Notes under the pieces: generated by a model | What the model was told of the DNA's origin: nothing | Database searches by the model: none | The model's input: only the letters and a program-made list of their open reading frames with translations | Program-made: the position numbers and the translations under genes | Shown here: positions 61,667 through 64,000 of the stretch, piece after piece | Layout: each line of letters opens with the position of its first letter | Numbering within the stretch: position 1 is the first letter of the stretch | Source of the DNA: JAPPLB01 sp965206655 | Lineage (GTDB): Bacteria > Acidobacteriota > Terriglobia > Bryobacterales > UBA6623 | Direction of reading: 5' to 3' | NCBI GenBank assembly: GCA_965206655.1 | Contig: CBDBKC010000032.1 | Coordinates: forward strand, 248,001 to 312,000 | Length of the DNA stretch: 64,000 bases

Positions 61667-62389
61667 TCAAACCCGAACCCAGCGCGGCTCCTCTGAGTCG
61701 GCGGGATAAGCCATTAGTTTCTCGTGAGGCCGGTAGCGAGCCTTATAGCTCATCGAAGCATTCTCCGATACCCAGTATCCGGGATAGGCATGGCTGTGCC
61801 CTTCACTTTTCGCGTGTTCGAGCTGTGTCAGAATCGAGAAAACACCAGGGCTACGCGGTCGCCAGGCGGGATCGTGAAAGTGATAGACCAGCGAGATCGC
61901 GTCGCTCACCTGGTCCATCAATGTGACGCCGACCAGCTCGGAGCCATTATAGAAAAGCCATTCCCAGGCGAAATCTTCCCCTCCGATGACGAACGAATCG
62001 ACGTAAGCCTCAAGCGTCGTGCTATCTGTTCCCCAGCCGCGGTGGTCCGCCATGAAGCGGTGGTAACGATTGAATAGATCGATGTGCCGATCGGTGACGC
62101 TGGGACGCCGCCGCTCGACACGGATATCTCCGTTTTCACGGAGGATGCGGCGTTGGTTGCGGCTCGCCGAAAACTCTTGGGCCAGAATGCGCAGGCTTAT
62201 GCAGGATTGACAAGAGCGGCACGCCGGCCGGTAAAGTTGATGCCCAAAGCGGCGATAGCCGCGCGCCAGCATGTCGGCATACGTCGCGCTATCGAGACTC
62301 GTAACGATCCGGTATTCGAGTGACGCTCGTTCCCCTGGCAGGTAGGGGCACTTACGGGGCTCTTCGACGATGCGGAGCAGCTCCCTCAC
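61667..62389 (-). CDS. bpt: aminoacyl-tRNA-protein transferase, Bpt/Ate1 family
   Basis: A 240-residue enzyme of the bacterial N-end-rule pathway. It adds Leu (Bpt type) or Arg to proteins starting with Asp or Glu and so marks them for ClpS-ClpAP. CPYLPGERASLEYRIV is the N-terminal cysteine region. ARGYRRFGHQLYRPACRSCQ and SCISLRILAQEFSASRNQRR carry the CxxCxxC-type heme or redox cysteines and the basic helix. SLVYHFHDPAWRPRSPGVF and HAYPGYWVSENASMSYKARY are the C-terminal GNAT-like blocks. The length is normal and the gene stands alone. Confidence 0.92.
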   Translation of the reverse strand: MRELLRIVEEPRKCPYLPGERASLEYRIVTSLDSATYADMLARGYRRFGHQLYRPACRSCQSCISLRILAQEFSASRNQRRILRENGDIRVERRRPSVTDRHIDLFNRYHRFMADHRGWGTDSTTLEAYVDSFVIGGEDFAWEWLFYNGSELVGVTLMDQVSDAISLVYHFHDPAWRPRSPGVFSILTQLEHAKSEGHSHAYPGYWVSENASMSYKARYRPHEKLMAYPADSEEPRWVRV

Positions 62390-62534
62390 ACATGTATTCT
62401 ACGGAACAGGTGGGCAAGTTTCCCGTCCGTGCTGCTGCGGGAGTGTGGATCTCGGTCGTAGCCTCTTTTGGAGGCTGCTTCTCGTATACTGGAACTCTGG
62501 CTTACGAATGATCGCGTCAGCCGTCTGATCCGAC

Positions 62535-63473
62535 ATGGGGCTTGATTCAGAACAAACCGCCGCGCATTTTTCCGAAAGCGTCCCGTCCGACGGGCCCGCG
62601 GCCTGGAAGAACCATGTCAGCGCCGCGGCCGCGATTATCATGGCGATTTTGTGGCTGGCCGCGGGCATCTACAAGCTCACGGCCATCAGCCAATGGCAGC
62701 TCATGCTGACGCAGCTTCTGGTGCCGGTTTCGCTCAGTTTAATCGGTACGATGGCGGTCATCATGGGCGATTTGACGGCGGGTGTTTTGCTGTTACGCCC
62801 CTCGTGGCGTCGGCTCGGCGGGATCTTCTCATCCGTAATGCTCATCATCTTCATGGGCTACTTCGCGATCAACTACGAGACGTTGCGCGGCGCGGATTGC
62901 AGTTGCTTCCCCTGGATCGAACGGACTGTCGGTCCGGTGTTTTTCTGGGCTGACGGTGCGATGCTTCTTCTCTCGGTCGTCGCCGCGTGGTTCGCGCCGT
63001 CGCTGAAGAACGTACGCGGAGCGGCGCTGGCGGTTGTGGGTATCGCTGTGGTGGCTGCGGGGGCCCTGGCGGTCGACAAACTCGGCCCTCAGCCCGATGC
63101 CGATGTTCCCGCGGCGATCACGGCCGGCGACGAGCAACTTTCTCTGCATCAAGGCAAGGTCTTTCTTTTCTTCTTTAATCCCATGTGTCCGCACTGCCTC
63201 GACGCGGGGGTCAACATGTCAAAGCACAAGTGGCAAGCGGCGTTCGTCGGCGTCTCGACGGAGGAAGAAGACCTCGCTTTGGGTTTCATCGGCGACAGCG
63301 GCCTCCAGGACGTCAAGCTGACGCCGGATCTGGAACTGCTCCGGGAGGCGTTCCCGTTCCAAGATCCGCCCTACGCCGTGGCGCTTGAGGACGGACAGGT
63401 GAAAGAACGCTTCCCGTTCTTCGAAGAACCCGACCTGGGAGAGAAATTGCGCGAACTCGGTTTTGTCAAGTAG
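62535..63473 (+). CDS. MauE/DoxX-like membrane protein fused to a thioredoxin-like domain
   Basis: A 312-residue protein. Residues ~30-170 form four or five membrane spans of the MauE/DoxX-like type, with the characteristic ADCSCFPW between spans. After another span (AALAVVGIAVVAAGALAV) residues ~200-312 are a periplasmic thioredoxin-like domain with the redox pair in FFNPMCPHCLDAG. MauE proteins support disulfide formation or maturation of partner enzymes. A fusion to the thioredoxin partner in one chain suggests that electrons pass from the membrane part to CPHC. No obvious substrate gene is adjacent. Confidence 0.82.
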   Translation: MGLDSEQTAAHFSESVPSDGPAAWKNHVSAAAAIIMAILWLAAGIYKLTAISQWQLMLTQLLVPVSLSLIGTMAVIMGDLTAGVLLLRPSWRRLGGIFSSVMLIIFMGYFAINYETLRGADCSCFPWIERTVGPVFFWADGAMLLLSVVAAWFAPSLKNVRGAALAVVGIAVVAAGALAVDKLGPQPDADVPAAITAGDEQLSLHQGKVFLFFFNPMCPHCLDAGVNMSKHKWQAAFVGVSTEEEDLALGFIGDSGLQDVKLTPDLELLREAFPFQDPPYAVALEDGQVKERFPFFEEPDLGEKLRELGFVK

Positions 63474-63869
63474 ATCCTTCGACACCGGGCCACCATCTTC
63501 TAGCCGAGCCGCGACTGGCAAGGAGCGGTCCGACCCTTCTCATAGGCACGGGCGTTTATCGAGCCGGAAACTCCAATGCCTAGATCCTGTGACACCGGGC
63601 GACCATCTTCTAGCCGAGCCGCGACTGGCAAGGAGCGGTCCGACCCATCTCACAGGCACGGGCGTTTGTCGAGCCCGAAAATTCCAATGCCGAGATCCTT
63701 TGACACCGGGCAACCATCTTCTAGCCGAACCGCGACTGGCAAGGAGCGGTCCGACCCATCTCACAGGCGCGGGCGTTTATCGAGCCCGAAAATTCCAATG
63801 CCGAGATCCTTTGACACCGGGCCACCATCCTCTAGCCGAACCGCGACTGGCAAGGAGAGGTCCGACCTT
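63474..63869. repeat. 110-bp tandem repeats, about 3.6 copies
   Basis: Units start at 63474, 63584, 63694 and 63804, each with ATCCTNTGACACCGGGC and then CCGCGACTGGCAAGGAGCGG. They differ at scattered positions, and the last unit breaks off after ~65 bp. Because 110 is not a multiple of three, the long open frames across them rotate frame in each unit and are not real genes. The array fills the gap between the MauE-like gene and the next start. Confidence 0.93.
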
Positions 63870-63931
63870 CCAGCCGAATCCGACCCCGTCGCGCGCTTCG
63901 CACGTCTGGTGGCGAGAACAGTAGACTAGCA

Positions 63932-64000
63932 GTGCCGCTACCGGAAACCATCCCGATCAAGATCAGTTCCGAAGCAGCCGGCTACGTGAGCCTCACGCCG
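63932..64000 (+). CDS. start of an unidentified protein (partial)
   Basis: A GTG at 63932 opens a 23-codon frame to the window end: MPLPETIPIKISSEAAGYVS and LTP. The composition is protein-like and it directly follows the repeat array. The family cannot be named from so little sequence. Confidence 0.45.
   Translation, partial: MPLPETIPIKISSEAAGYVSLTP

Noticed and set aside
63474..63869. CRISPR array
   Set aside because: The repeat is 110 bp with no variable spacers and no cas genes in the window.
63463..63929. open frames across the 110-bp repeats as a repeat protein
   Set aside because: The unit length is not divisible by three, so each unit is read in a different frame; there is no consistent peptide repeat.

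Overview
The window is a GC-rich bacterial chromosome segment with a very heavy load of mobile DNA. By rough tally about a quarter of it is insertion sequences plus one group II intron. The host genes include a Tat-exported DUF1501 protein, a DUF1080 protein, a sialidase lipoprotein, ThuA-like, CocE-like and phytanoyl-CoA dioxygenase proteins, DinB-family proteins, a Bpt aminoacyltransferase and an ArsR/SRPBCC pair. This repertoire is reminiscent of Acidobacteriota or a related soil or sponge-associated lineage. That is an inference from gene content only; there is no rRNA or tRNA to confirm it.

Layout. 1-3.9 kb: the end of an AddB-like nuclease and a complete AddA-like helicase-nuclease (end processing). 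4.3-6.7 kb: a HelD-like helicase cut by an IS4-family element and truncated by an IS5-family element. 6.7-19.2 kb: two direct copies of one IS5-family element flank about 10.3 kb of accessory cargo: a MazEF pair, a two-gene PLD-helicase plus adenine-methyltransferase restriction-like system, serine-recombinase and HigB-like remnants, a VapBC-type pair and a small zinc-ribbon protein. 19.2-22.5 kb: a sodium:solute symporter, a phytanoyl-CoA dioxygenase and a TacAT-type pair with a shortened toxin. 22.5-28.3 kb: an IS1595-family element has cut the front off a phage-tail-tip-like gene pair. 28.7-41 kb: surface and secreted proteins (cytochrome-FGE-like fusion, SGNH hydrolase, ABC ATPase, GlcG-like, DUF1501, DUF1080, sialidase) interrupted by IS1380, IS630 and IS5. 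41-50.7 kb: an IS-dense zone with nested and chimeric elements, a group II intron and two inverted IS200 elements around a frameshifted gamma-glutamyltransferase. 50.7-54.5 kb: CocE-like hydrolase, ThuA-like protein and a REC/HD-GYP regulator. 54.5-58.1 kb: IS630, HigBA and IS1380. 58.1-64 kb: a quieter core stretch of stress or metabolism genes, ending in 110-bp tandem repeats and the start of another gene.

How it fits together. The IS1380 (3 copies), IS630 (2 full copies plus 1 fragment) and IS200 (2) copies are nearly identical to one another, so expansion is recent. At several junctions the pre-insertion gene can be rebuilt exactly by removing the element and one target-site copy: the HelD zinc finger, the SGNH hydrolase and the SEC-C protein. 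Five host or IS genes carry single-base length changes in homopolymers, which suggests pseudogene formation or consensus errors. The most interesting functional unit is the PLD-SNF2 helicase/methyltransferase pair, a candidate anti-phage system bracketed by toxin-antitoxin modules inside what looks like a composite transposon.
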